Positions 46,840-58,959 of a DNA stretch of 60,000 nt are shown in pieces (the stretch's first letter is position 1; the number at the start of each line of letters is the position of its first letter). A program made the translations under genes and the position numbers. Below the pieces are notes generated by a model. That model was not told where the DNA came from. It saw only the letters and a program-made list of their open reading frames with translations, and searched no databases. Source of the stretch: Owenia fusiformis (taxonomy: Eukaryota; Annelida; Polychaeta; Sabellida; Oweniidae); NCBI GenBank assembly GCA_903813345.2, contig CAIIXF020000002.1:20352455-20412454 (forward strand), read 5' to 3'.

Positions 46840-48770
46840 TTACCAAGACCTTGGTTTAAAATTGATCTTTTTGAAACCATTGGATAGAGTATTACATTGA
46901 CATTTGAGTATTTTCCTGAACGCATTTCTAAATTCAGGGTTAAATATTTGATATATGATTGGATTTACTGCCGATGCTGTCCAAGCCAGCCACTCAAATG
47001 TAGTTACCATTAGAGGGGTGAGCTGCTGTCTACACTTGGAGCATACACCACTGATCACATATGTCACAAAGAATGGCATATATAGAAGCACAAAGATGCC
47101 AAACATAATCCCAAGCACTTGTGAAGCTCGTTTTTCTTTAAGCATGTGTTTCTTCAGTTTGATTGATTTCCTCTTTTGCACTTCTTTAAGATAAGTGATT
47201 GAGTTTGGTTTAGTGTTTGCATGGTTATGTTTTTTATTTCGTTTAGCTGCAGCTTCATTTTTACGCTGGATTTCTTTAAGATTTTTCTGTTCTTCCTGTT
47301 GTTGTTGTAGTATATCCATAAACACATTTCCGCATTGGATTTGCTTTCTCACAGTCAATGCAGCTGACTTGAAGAACTCACCTGGTGAAGCTCCATACTT
47401 CCATTCATACCAATCATGATTGGGCGTCTCCTGTAAATCACTCTCGTGTACAGAAGATGCTAGAGATGATGAAGACAAAGCCATTGAATCATTGATATAT
47501 AGATCACTTAAGCCATCTGTTGAACTAAGAGAAGTTAAACTCAAACTTATTTCCTGTTTATCTGATAAACTTAAACTTTTTAAACTTTTCATTATGTTGC
47601 GATCAAAACTTTTCTCTGATATGCTCAAACTGTTTGGCTTCTGGTGTAGATTTTTAGGGGAAGCATTTTGGATATGCTGAAAACTTTCGCAAGGAGAGTT
47701 AGATTCGATATGTATAGCTGGTATATCATGTATTCCTCCTATCTTTCCATTGGTTTGCATCTGGTGGGCAAAGAGTGCTCTACGGAAGGAGGCTGTTCCT
47801 CTTTTCTTACTGCCCGGAGTCCTGGTTTGTTGAATATAAGCATCTGAATTATATTTGTCACCAGTTTGTGAGAAATTTCTATGTAGCCAAGATACATTTC
47901 TAGATCTTGATGCCTTTTCCTGTTTCTCAGATAGATCATTCCATGAATCAGCATACATTTTTTTGGCTGAAGCAATTCTTGCGAAGTCTGTACATGAAAA
48001 AGCTTTAGTGAGCCTCCTCTTAGGAAGACCAAGTGCTTCGTTAGCTTGAGGAGTTATAGTACTATCAATATTGGTAGTATCTTCAGACACTGTCATATTA
48101 TCTGTATTGCTACTTGTGCTAGTTGCTTCATTTTCACATGTTATGCTTAGATCAGGGCACGACCCAATTGCTGGACAAGATTGGTCCATTATGTTCCCCA
48201 TTGCGTCTCCTGTAATATCGGTGAATGAGCTGTTTAAATTTTCAGCACCATTGCGTTTATTTTTTAGGCTTCCACGATTAACATCCATATATGCTACATT
48301 CTGTACAAGAAATTTTGAAGCGGCTGATACTTTCATTTGTTTTTTATTCAGACGCTCCATCTTTTTTGTTTGCTTTGAAGATACAAGTATTCTCTGCTTG
48401 TTCAGTGCGTAGATCGTCATTGGATATGTGAATGACATCACAAATAATGGAAGATAAAATGAAGCAATGGAACTAAATACGATATACAATGGTGTCTCAG
48501 GGCCACATCCTTTATAATCAGACACGTCAATCTGTAGAATATAAGATACAATAAATGGGGGTCCAGCAATAAAAAAGGATAGTACCCACACAATGAATAT
48601 CTTAAGTATCACATAGCGTTTGCGTTTTGTCCTTCCATATTTTAATGGGTAGCGTAGCGAGAAGTAGCGATCTACTGATATGACGCACATGTGTATTATA
48701 CTGGCAGATGTGAGGAAGACATCGAGGCAATACCACACGACGCACACTTGGGTTGGAAGTGGGAAATACC
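46840..48770 (-). CDS. amine-type class A GPCR, 3'-terminal exon (receptor B; TM3 to C-terminus)
   Basis: One large exon of 642 residues, starting at the acceptor ATTTTCAG|GG in the phase that continues a phase-1 exon; the stop is TAA at 46840. In order: ECL1 end and C3.25 (residue 9), TM3 with D3.32 (16) and DRY (33-35), TM4, ECL2 Cys, TM5 with S5.42/S5.43/S5.46 and P5.50, a third intracellular loop of about 415 residues rich in Ser/Thr with a Gln/Glu/Lys coiled segment, TM6 with FxxLYMPFF, a CxxC pair in ECL3, TM7 with W7.40 and NPIIY, and KCQC (possible palmitoylation) in the tail. D3.32 and FF6.51/6.52 mark a biogenic-amine receptor; TM3-TM4 wording is closest to invertebrate 5-HT2-like receptors. 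Unusual: Tyr at 6.48 and Trp at 7.43. Exons for TM1-TM2 are not found to the right within the window. Confidence 0.9.
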
Positions 48771-50930
48771 CTGAAAATACACAATATAAACATTATTGGT
48801 TAGCATAGAACAAAACAAGAAGTTTATGGACTATAATTCTTAAATGAAGCATAACTATTTAAAATCAATAGAAGTAACGTGATTTAGATCTATTAATGGT
48901 GAATGTTACATTCTCATACATATTAAAAAGAGATTTCAAAGATTGATTTTGAGAAAATGTTATTTGCATGTACAAATATATATATATTACTTGCAAACGA
49001 TAAGACTACTCTAAAAACTGATATTATATCTGTTATAAAACTAGTCTTTAAGATAGATGGCAGAACTATATTGACATTCTCTTTTCTGTGATTCATATAA
49101 ACATTTTATGTAATCATAAAGATGGCTCTACTTAGGCATCTTATTGCCTTTGAGATGAAATACATGTAATTGCATTGTGTTTTGATATTATGATCAGAAA
49201 TTGAGCTAATGTTCAAAGAGCTCGTCAAAGTGTCATTATGGACCAGTTGCCATGGTATTCTCAAACCCTGGATATGATGTCTCTTGACCTCACAAGAGTG
49301 TTCTTAAGAAAATTAGCTCTGATCTAGGTGATGGTCAAATATGGTGTACTGTAATTTAGACCAAAACAATAATTCTAATGTTTACTTTTCTTCTTTGTTA
49401 CCCCTGTATTAACTTATATGGTCTCTAGGTTAGCAGTGTGTCTTACGAAGCATAAAATGCTCCAAGGTCCAATATACATGTCTCGGTACACAAGACTGCA
49501 CTCCCATGAAGTTCAAGTAGCTTCACAATGTTATTTATTTATGGCTATTATGAGGATACTTGAACTATATTAAAACCCATTTACATCATGAATGTCCTGT
49601 GTTCTTCCTTGCTTCATAGAGTTCCATCCGTGCCCAGAGGCCATCAGTAACCTTCATACACTGCTACAGTATGATGTGTGCTGTTTCAAACAATATCATA
49701 CTGAGAAATGCCTCAGACATTTTTTCTCTGCCTTTTTTCATTAAAATTTAATTAGTTGTACATCATTGCGAATAATGACAAGTGACTTTCTATTCGTGAC
49801 TGATTTATTGAACAATTCGGTGATGTGGTAGGTTTTATAAAGAAAAACAGAAAATGTCTTCTTCATAGAAAATGTCAGTGAGTTAGATCTATTAAAGAAA
49901 GTTGTTACTGTTCAATTTAATATTAGGAGTTTTGTCACTTTTTTTATTATTATGCAGTATTCTTGTTTCAGAAATGTCAATATGACATCTATAATGTCAA
50001 AGTATCTCTCTTTTGATGGTCTATTACACAACAGCATGATAACATTCCAAAATCTACTTTACTGATTTAGAAATGATCCTTTTCTCACAAATAAATCAGG
50101 GAAATCAAATATTTTTAATGAATACGAGATTATTTGGCGAATCTGCTTAGTGTTGGTGGATAACTGTATGATCGGGATATAACGAAAACTTTGAAAATTT
50201 AAGATTATGAGTCCATAAAAGAAAATGATATTTCTGCAGGGAGAAAGCAGGAGGAAATGAAAGTGGAAACAATTACTTCACATCAGGGAGCATCAGAGTG
50301 CACTCCAATGAGAATGAAATGAATAAATTCTCTGTGTTTCACAAAATGTCTGTGCTAAAGATTCACCATCTAATGGTAACCTACCCTTTGCATTTATTCG
50401 ACTTCGTTTCTTAAAAGAGAGCTTCGTCTATCACTATCTCAGTTTACAATAAATTTCTGAACTCACTGAGCCAATCAGAGTTTGTTGTCGCATTACAGAT
50501 TACTTTCTATAAATGGGCATTTCCTCTGACGTCATCTCAAAGTTAATGAGCAAGCATTACTTTTAGATCACTGATTGTTCAACATTGTAGGATTGAAATG
50601 ATTTATGATGCACACTGTCCTGGGTACTGGTCATGGGTGCGGCGCTGCTAAACTGTCATATAGTCTATACTTAGGCGGAGGGTAGTAATTACTAGACTCT
50701 GAATGCAGGTTGATGTTCAACAGTCAAGAGTATTATTTCCCTATACATGCTGAATTTATCTTGTTCTCCTGGTCAGTTGTGTTATTCACTGAACATTGTC
50801 CAATGAGCCAGTGCTTATTGATATATCCTGGTTGCAGAACGTCATTTCAGTTACTAATCAATGATAAACTGATTTAATTGAGCAAAAATTTATTCAGAAA
50901 TTTATCTATTTTAAGGTTCAGTTAATTTTG
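48771..50930. other. gene-free stretch, probably intron of receptor B
   Basis: No exon for the receptor's N-terminus and no other gene on either strand. Confidence 0.4.
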
Positions 50931-50934
50931 GGTC

Positions 50935-51207
50935 TGTTGGCACGTTTCATACCCCTGGACGTTTCACCCCTAGACTGTTCACCCCTTAGACCTTTCACCC
51001 CCTTGACATTTCACTCCATAGACACTTCACCCCCTAGACGTTTCACCCCTGGACGTTTCACCCCCTGGACATTTCACCCCCTAGACATTTCACCCCTAGA
51101 CTTTTCATCCCTTAGACGTTTCACCCCTAGACATTTCACCCCTTAGACATTTCACCCCCTAGGCATTTCATCCCCTAGACATTTCACCCCCTAGACATTT
51201 CACCCCC
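50935..51207 (+). repeat. 16-17 bp array, left arm of inverted pair
   Basis: About 16 copies of CCTAGACATTTCACCCC and variants (ACGTTTCACCCC, GACTTTTCATCCC). Confidence 0.9.
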
Positions 51208-51685
51208 ATATACAGTTATATTAGTGAATTTTGACCTAATTTACATGAGTACATGTATACTGATTTCTTTTCCAAGTAACATTGACTGGAAAGGGTCATA
51301 GTGTATAAAACCACAACAATATTGGTACAAATAAGTTTTAAAAAAAGTTTGCACTTTGCACTGATTAAAGATGCTAGTCTCTAATTCCCTAGATAATCCC
51401 TTCCCTTGTTATCAATTGCATTATTAAAAAGCAACAAACCAATTCATTATTATTTTTTAGATTTAGTAAATTAATCCAATTGTTTTTGATGTGTGTACAA
51501 ATGTATTTATAATGATATAAAATATATATATAAAATATATATTACATAAAATCATCTAACTTAAATTCACTTAAGTTGCTGAGCAAAATGTGTCAATAGG
51601 AAATATGTTCTATACTTAGGGTATTCAGTTCTAACAAAGAGAAATACTTGAATGAAATATGTAGGAGTAAAAAATTGAGGCTAAA

Positions 51686-51962
51686 ATGTCTAGGGGGTGA
51701 AACGTCTAGGGGGTGAAATGTCTAAGGGGTGAAACGTCTAAGGGATGAAATGTCTAGGGGGTGAAATGTCTAAGGGGTGAAACGTCTAGGGGGTTAAGTG
51801 TCCAGGGGGTGAAATGTCTAAGGGATGAAATGTCTAGGGGTGAAACGTCCAGGGGGAGAAATGTCCAGGGGGTGAAGTGTCTAAGGGGTGAAATGTCCAG
51901 GGGGTGAAACGTCTAAGGGGTGAACAGTCTAGGGGTGAAATGTCCAGGGGGTGAAATGTCTA
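51686..51962 (-). repeat. 16-17 bp array, right arm of inverted pair
   Basis: About 16 copies of GGGGTGAAATGTCTAGG, the reverse complement of the left-arm unit, 480 bp away. The spacer is ordinary AT-rich DNA. Confidence 0.9.
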
Positions 51963-52009
51963 GAAAGCGTTAGTATGAGTGAACCTGGAAAATAACTTTA
52001 CTCCAAGCC

Positions 52010-52210
52010 CGTCTCCAGGAATTTGCTGAAGGGGGTTCACTTATTAAAAAATTCCAGGGGATTTACTTTTGACAACTTTGACAATATCACTTGAAAACTG
52101 CCCAGAACAGTGAAAAACTGCATGATTTTGAATGAAATTTTGGCAAGGGGGGGGTGGTGGGGGGTGGTACGCTTGAACCCCCCGTGCCCTCCCTGGCTGC
52201 CGGCGTGTAC
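52010..52210 (-). mobile_element. repeat family R1, copy
   Basis: Reverse orientation: AAGCCCGTCTCCAGGAATTT at the left, AACTGCATGATTTTGAATGA in the core, a G-run/CCCC pair and CCTGGCTGCCGGCGTG at the right. Confidence 0.6.
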
Positions 52211-53464
52211 TCTGTATACCTTAATGTCCTGTTGAATGTACTTAGTGACAAAATGTACTTGTTTTATCTCACTTTCTTCAATTAACATGCTTGCTTAATG
52301 TTCTTCAGTAATACATTTATGTGTTTTAGTGTGATCCTTATTATTATCAGTTGCACCTAGAAAGAGCTCCGGGTCTATATGTATGTGGGTGGGTTAGATA
52401 TATAGAACAGGGTTGCTTCGGTCAAGGAAAAGTCAATGAAAATTCAAATTGAATGTCGGGGCACAGTTCATATATAAAGCAGTTGAGCTGGTCTAGATAT
52501 TATAAAAATAGAGTTACAGTATAGGTCTCAAAAATTAGACCTGAAAAGATCTTTAAAAGAGAGGTAAAAAAACTGTTTAAAGTAAGCCAAGAACCATTAA
52601 GCTTTTGAGGGAGGAGATGACATACAGCCTTTAAAACATTTAAATGTCAATCAAACTAAATGTATAAAAGTGAACTTACTGAACTGTAAGATATTCAATC
52701 AAGTACGTCTCTCTCGCAATTACTATCACTTTCTGTGGTATAATATTATTACTCTTAGCCCAGATTTCATGCTACGCTAAGGTAGAATGTCAACTAAGTC
52801 CATCTTTATTCTCTATATTTGTATCTAAAGTCTGACATAACTGTAAGATTTTATTGTAATTTCAATGCAATTTAGAGTGTTGATTTGACTTAACACCCTG
52901 GCTGTATATTTATTTGATTTTTTCTTGTTAATGATATAGTTTAAGGTGTTTAATTGTGCTATTTTATTCGCTGGTAGAAATCTTCCTAATCTAAGCTTAA
53001 GCCAGTTAAGCATGTGTTTTCCAATTTAATATTCCACCCTTCAACTAAAAAAATAAGACACTGATCAATGTCTTAGGGATCCTGTCAATATTTTTAACCT
53101 AATATAATTATTAATTCATTATTGAAATTGACCCCATGTTGCACTTTCTATTGCTATAAAGAAACTTAGATATTCATTTCAAAACTATCTTTGAAAAGTG
53201 TATAACTGGAATTTATAAGATGGCAGCGAAATATAGAATTAAACTTGACCCCAATATTTGTGTATTTTAATTTGCAATAAAATATAATTTTTTTATGAGT
53301 TTTCTATTATGACATTTTATATGACACCACATTAGCACACTTTTAAGATTGACATATCATAATATAAAATGCGACATCACTTTGAAACACATCATGTAAC
53401 CGATCATTCTTAGCTTGGAAGATCACATCAATTAGTACACCACAAGATCAAATGTGAAATACCA
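52211..53464. other. gene-free stretch
   Basis: No gene or recognised repeat. Confidence 0.35.
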
Positions 53465-53715
53465 TATCAAGTTTATTTTAAAACCAAATAAGTGTGACAT
53501 ACCACATCAAAGGTTTTAAGAAACATCAAGTGTGACATGCCATATCAAAGATTTAAAGAAACATCAAGTGTGACATACCATATCAAAGGTCTAAAGAAAC
53601 ATCAAGTGTGACATACCATATCAAAGGTCTAAAGAAACATTAAGTGTGACATAACATTTCAAAGGTATAACATCAAGTGGGACATATACCACATCAATAC
53701 CACAAGTATGGCATA
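53465..53715 (+). repeat. about 41-bp tandem array
   Basis: Five to six copies containing AAACATCAAGTGTGACATAC and CATATCAAAGGTCTAAAG. The outer units are diverged (ACCAAATAAGTGTGACATAC). Confidence 0.85.
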
Positions 53716-54658
53716 CTAAAGTAATGCATTCTGATACTCATAGCGTCTTTCTGTTTCATCAGAAACATCTCAAGGCTGAGAAGAAATGAGATGTAATGTT
53801 TTATCATGATGGTAGTAATGTGACTAGATTCATACGAGACAAATGTAACATAAAATATAAAATATGACTACTTGAAGTCTCATTTCAAAAAGATACAATA
53901 AGCTATGTATAATGATATGCTGGTTTGTATGCACAATGTTAACTATTCTTTTTACCATGTTTTGAAGCTTTTAAATGCCCCCTCACATATGAACGAAGCC
54001 ACCAAACGCAGTCTTGCGAAGTCAATTCTGGCGATTGGGAACGTAAATATACGAACTGAAGCGTATCTTGCACATGCTTCCAAAGCTTTCTGAAGGGGTA
54101 CTAACACATATTAACACAGAAACCATGTACAACATACACATACTAATAGGAATGAATTTTACTCAATTCCTATTTGCAAAACTGCGTTTAGTGGATTTGT
54201 TCATATGTGAGGGAGCCTTAAAGTATAATAATGTTGTATCAGTCAAAATTAGAAAATACAGTATTGTGATAATCTGTTTTCCCATTTTGATTTTGTTTCT
54301 TTTCCTGTTTTTCATATATCCTGACTGATTCTACTGACATTGACTTGCTGTGCCTCATCTCCCAACATTATAGGTAAGTGAAAAGAAATATTTCAAACTT
54401 GTTTTATCAAGTTTATATCAAAACTTCAAAAACTAGTTTTGGGATAGGATGGAATTCTATTTACCATTTGGCTTATAATATTGATTTTCTGGCTTCAAAT
54501 CGATGTGTATAATAAACATTATATTGGGTTTAGGAGTGATAAGAATGGGTCAAATCAAATTGATACGCATTAATGCTTTTATTTGATGTCATCCCTACCC
54601 CAGAACTCTTAACAAAATTACATAATGATACATTATCTCAAACTTATACCCTATTCTG
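53716..54658. other. gene-free stretch
   Basis: Nothing recognised. A plus frame at 53905-54093 has no motif or splice context. Confidence 0.35.
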
Positions 54659-54800
54659 TAAGCAGAGAATTTGAATCTCTTGAAATCTTTTCCATAAGAG
54701 TGTACCAAAAGTGTACCAAAGCAAACTTATATTCTATTCTATAAGAATTTGAATCTCTTGAAATCTTTTCCATAATAGTGTACCAAAAGTGTACCAAAGC
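54659..54800 (+). repeat. 83-bp array, two units
   Basis: Unit: TAAGCAGAGAATTTGAATCT, CTTGAAATCTTTTCCATAAG, then AGTGTACCAAA twice, then GCAAACTTATATTCTATTC. The second unit is truncated. Confidence 0.9.
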
Positions 54801-55808
54801 ACTTGAAAGTAATTAAAAAGTAATTAAAGAGACCTTGATCTTTAACCAAATGATAACTAGATTGCTAAATTAGCAAAGTTAATAAGTTTTTGATTAATGA
54901 ACCATTTCACTACCCTGCGGACTTGTATGTCAAGTTAAATATCTTGCAATTGGACAGAATTAGGTTCATTTAAACAATATGTCTCCTTTAGATCCTTTCC
55001 TGACTGTAACTTGTTTCCAGTCCTCATTAAATAACAAAATTGATTTAATCTCGATATTTTTGTTGTCGGAGCATTTTGCTTTGTTCTACATATTGATGTG
55101 ATCAGAACATCCCAGAATAGAAAATAGCACAAAGATAATGCAGATTAAAATAAGTGGATTTGTGACATCCAGATATGAGTTAAAATCATTGAATGGGTAA
55201 ACCATATTTAAGTAAAGGCCACATATTGCTATAATGCCCCACAGATGTAAGTGAAGCTCGAGTTAAAACCATTTTCCCTTTAATTTGAATTGTTATAATC
55301 ATGTCATATTTTTTCCAAACATGAATAAAAAATTAAATTACAGAGCTGAAAGAGTTTCAAAATTGCAGATTCATTCGATGATGTTTTTGAGATATAGAAA
55401 TAATGAATGAATCCTGGAAGAAAGTATGAAAATTATTTTTCTGCAAGATCACTGTGATTAAAAAATTGATTTATGTATCATGTAGAAAAGATATAAATTT
55501 TATAATTGGCTGATATCAATCATTTTTATCAGTTGAATGCTTGTAGTTGCTTTTTTACATACATTTTAGACACATTCTGTTCAAAACTTGTATGAATTAT
55601 GGTTTTTCTCCCAATATGGGGCTCTGATCATGGATGTATATGTTTTATTGCATTTCTGATGAATCATTACTTACCACCATATAAACCCCACAACTCATAT
55701 TTTATTAGCCATCAACACTCAATTATAGAATTTGGACTCCAAGAAAATTCTGTAGAGCTTATTTAACCGTGCTAAATATAATTTTATCACTCACTTTTTT
55801 CATTTGAA
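54801..55808 (+). repeat. 1.0-kb direct duplication, copy 1
   Basis: Same order and orientation as 57407-58413, from ACTTGAAAGTAATTAAAAAG to TCACTCACTTTTTTC. A few per cent of positions differ, plus small indels. No coding evidence: a 65-codon minus frame is kept in both copies, but its two differences are both replacements. Confidence 0.9.
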
Positions 55809-56375
55809 GGAAAATTTATGAATTGTGAAATATTGGTTTTCAAATGAAGCTTCGGCTTTTTGCAGAAATATGATTTGAAGGCTATACAGCGTATTAATTA
55901 GTCATTTATTTAATACATTCATGAACCTTTGTAACTATTGAAGCAGCGTGATCCTGTCAAATAAGCCTAGTCCTGTTTACAAGTTAAGGTAGGCAAAAAA
56001 ACTGAAAGCATTAAAGTGGTGCTTTTACCCTCTCTGTCTCCCTTAATTAAAAAAATGAGATTCTGTTAAACCTTCTCAATTTGAGACCAATCCTTTTAAA
56101 AATCTTTAAAAAAATTCACTGATTTCAAGATTTCCGATTTCACTTACCTAATCCATTTGCTTATATATTTAATGAAACAATACTTAGGGTCACTATACTT
56201 ATGTCACTATGATGTTCAGCCAATATAGGCCGACCTTGGGGGGCCCTATATTTGGGCAAAAAGCATATTTTACGTCATTGTGATTTTCAGTGGTGTTTTT
56301 AGAAAATGTGCAAATCTAGAACTTGTTTTCCGACCACATATAGATCAGCGACCACCACTAGAAGCAATATTAATT
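55809..56375. other. gene-free stretch between duplicated segments
   Basis: No gene seen. Confidence 0.35.
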
Positions 56376-56377
56376 GT

Positions 56378-56570
56378 TCTGTGCCTTTTTGCACTTCTTT
56401 ATTGTCATTGTCTTGTGCTATTTGCTCTACATGTGTGCTTCTGGGCAGGTGGGCAGCTCCAGACAAACCTTGTGCCTTTTTGCACTTCTTTATTGTCATT
56501 GTCTGTGGTCATTGTCTTGTGCTATTTGCTCTACATGTGTGCTTCTGGGCAAGTGGGCAGCTCCAGACCT
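56378..56570 (+). repeat. about 90-bp direct repeat, two copies
   Basis: TGTGCCTTTTTGCACTTCTT through GGGCAGCTCCAGAC occurs twice. The second copy has an extra internal GTCTGTGGTCATT. Confidence 0.85.
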
Positions 56571-56855
56571 TGTCATCCAAACTCCAGGAAAAATTTTATA
56601 ATAAAAAGTGTTGTATTTAATAAAACCGCTTACCCAGTTTAACTTTAAGTTTTTCAAATACAAGAGCAGACACGCCAGGATCTGATTAGGCTTTGGGTAT
56701 GCTGGGTAAATTACAAGGTGGCCATTATGGTCTTCAAATTTATCACTTTGTGCCTTGTTTGATCTTCATTTTGATTTCCTAGTTCTTCACTTTCACTAAG
56801 TGATGATATGTCAGCCTGATGTAATTGCTCTAACATTGACTGACACTTCATTAGC

Positions 56856-57406
56856 TAAGCAGAGAATTTAAATCTCTTGAAATCTTTTCCATAAGAGTGT
56901 ACCAAAAGTGTACCAAAGCAAACTTATATTCTATTCTATAAGGAGAGAATTTGAATCTCTTGAAATCTTTTCCATAAGAGTGTACCAAAAGTGTACCAAA
57001 GCAAACTTATATTCTATTCTATAAGCAGAGAATTTGAATCTCTTGAAATCTTTTACATAAGAGTGTACCAAAGCAAACTTATATTCTATTCTATAAGCAG
57101 AGAATTTGAATCTCTTGAAATCTTTTCCATAAGAGTGTACCAAAAGTGTACCAAAGCAAACTTATATTCTATTCTATAAGGAGAGAATTTGAATCTCTTG
57201 AAATCTTTTCCATAAGAGTGTACCAAAAGTGTACCAAAGCAAACTTATATTCTATTCTGTAAGCATAGAATTTGAATCTCTTGAAATCTTTTCCATAAGA
57301 GTGTACCAAAAGTGTACCAAAGCAAACTTATATTCTATTCTATAAGCAGAGGATTTGAATCTCTTGAAATCTTTTCCATAAGAGTGTACCAAAAGTGTAC
57401 CAAAGC
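56856..57406 (+). repeat. 83-bp array, seven units
   Basis: Unit starts at 56856, 56939, 57022, 57094, 57177, 57260 and 57343. The third unit is 72 bp because it lacks one 11-bp GTGTACCAAAA. The last unit runs into duplication copy 2. Confidence 0.92.
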
Positions 57407-58413
57407 ACTTGAAAGTAATTAAAAAGTAATTTAAGAGACCTTGATCTTCAACCAAATGATAACTAGATTGCTAAATTAGCAAAGTTAATAAGTTTTTGAT
57501 TAATGAACCATTTCACTACCCTGCGGACTTGTATGTCAAGTTAAATATCTTGCAATTGGACAGAATTAGGTTCATTTAAACAATATGTCTCCTTTAGATC
57601 CTTTCCTGACTGTAACTTGTTTCCAGTCCTCATTAAATGACAAAATTGATTTAATCTCGATATTTTTGTTGTCAGAGCATTTTGCTTTGTTCTACATATT
57701 GATGTGATCAGAACATCCCAGAATAGAAAATAGCACAAAGATAATGCAGATTAAAATAAGTGGATTTGTGACATCCAGATATGAGTTAAAATCATTTGAA
57801 TGGGTAAACCATCTATAAGTAAAGGGCACATATTGCTATAATGCCCCACAGATGTAAGTGAAGCTCTAGTTAAAACCATTTTCCCTTTAATTTGAATTGT
57901 TAAAATCATGTCATATTTTTTCCAAACATATAAAAATTTTAATTACAGTGCAGAAAGAGTTTCAAATTCGCAGATTCATTCGATGATGTTTTTGAGATAT
58001 AGAAATAATGAATGAATCCTGGAAGAAAGTATGAAAAATTATTTTTCTGCAAGATCACTGTGATTAAAAAATTGATTTATGTATCATGTAGAAAAGATAT
58101 AAATTTTATAATTGGCTGATATCAATCATTTTTATCAGTTGAATGCTTGTAGTTGCTTTTTTACATACTTTTTAGACACATTCTGTTCAAAACTTGTATG
58201 AATTATGGTTTTCTCCCAATATGGGGCTCTGATCATGGATGTATATGTTTTATTGCATTTCTGATGAATGATTACTTACCACCATATAAACCCCACAACT
58301 CATATTTTATTATCCATCAACACTCAATTATGGAATTGCGACTCCAAGAAAATTCTGTAGAGCTTATTTAACCGTGCTAAATATAATTTTATCACTCGCT
58401 TTTTTCGTTTGAA
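57407..58413 (+). repeat. 1.0-kb direct duplication, copy 2
   Basis: Partner of 54801-55808, 2,606 bp away. Homology stops abruptly at TCACTCGCTTTTTTCGTTTGAA, after which the flanks differ. Confidence 0.9.
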
Positions 58414-58570
58414 CAGGGTTCGTACACACCTGGAAATGTCAGGGAAATTGATTTATTTTTCCAGGTGCTGGAAATGTCAGGGAATTTTAAAATTGGGTCA
58501 AAAAGGGCCAAAAATGTCAGGGAATTTTGAAGCAGTAGATGTGTCAGGGAAATGTCAGGGAATTTTGTAT
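58414..58570 (+). repeat. degenerate GTCAGGGAATTTT repeat
   Basis: Six TGTCAGGGAA motifs in 150 bp, opening with GGGTTCGTACACACCTGGAA. Looks like a fragment of an interspersed repeat. Confidence 0.6.
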
Positions 58571-58959
58571 CATTGTTGAAAAAATAATGTTCCAGTAAAA
58601 TACATTTTAGGAGTATGACAGGATATCAGTGAAGTCCAAAATCTAACTAAACATTTAGTTGATTCTACTAATTAGAAATCTTTTCATTAGAGTTGATTGA
58701 ATGACATTCTATCTTGTATTGTCTATTTGTAAGGTCAGTATGAACATTTTAATGAAACCAAACAATAAAGAATATAACATATATGATGGTTCAATACAAT
58801 AATGCTTGAAAGTTAGTCCTAGGAAATCAAAATTATATGTTTCATGTTTTGTTGAGGGGTTAATCTGAGGATGGTGGGAGGTGAAAAACAAAAATAATTC
58901 TGGGAACTCTTTACAGTATAAAACATTGAGAAGCTGTATGTTCGATGGTCCGATCATAC

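Noticed and set aside
46955-48412. Plus-strand open frames opposite receptor B
   Set aside because: They are antisense shadows of the receptor exon.
50928-51146. 72-codon frame rich in Pro/Phe/Thr
   Set aside because: Translation of the 16-17 bp array; no start context, and breaks occur as soon as the array ends.
56280-56642. 120-codon cysteine-rich hydrophobic frame
   Set aside because: It is made by a 90-bp direct repeat read in three overlapping frames; no signal peptide or splice context.
54935-57738. Paired 65-codon minus frames conserved in both copies of the 1-kb duplication
   Set aside because: The two nucleotide differences within them are both amino acid replacements, and no splice sites or motif are present. 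Conservation is explained by recent duplication.
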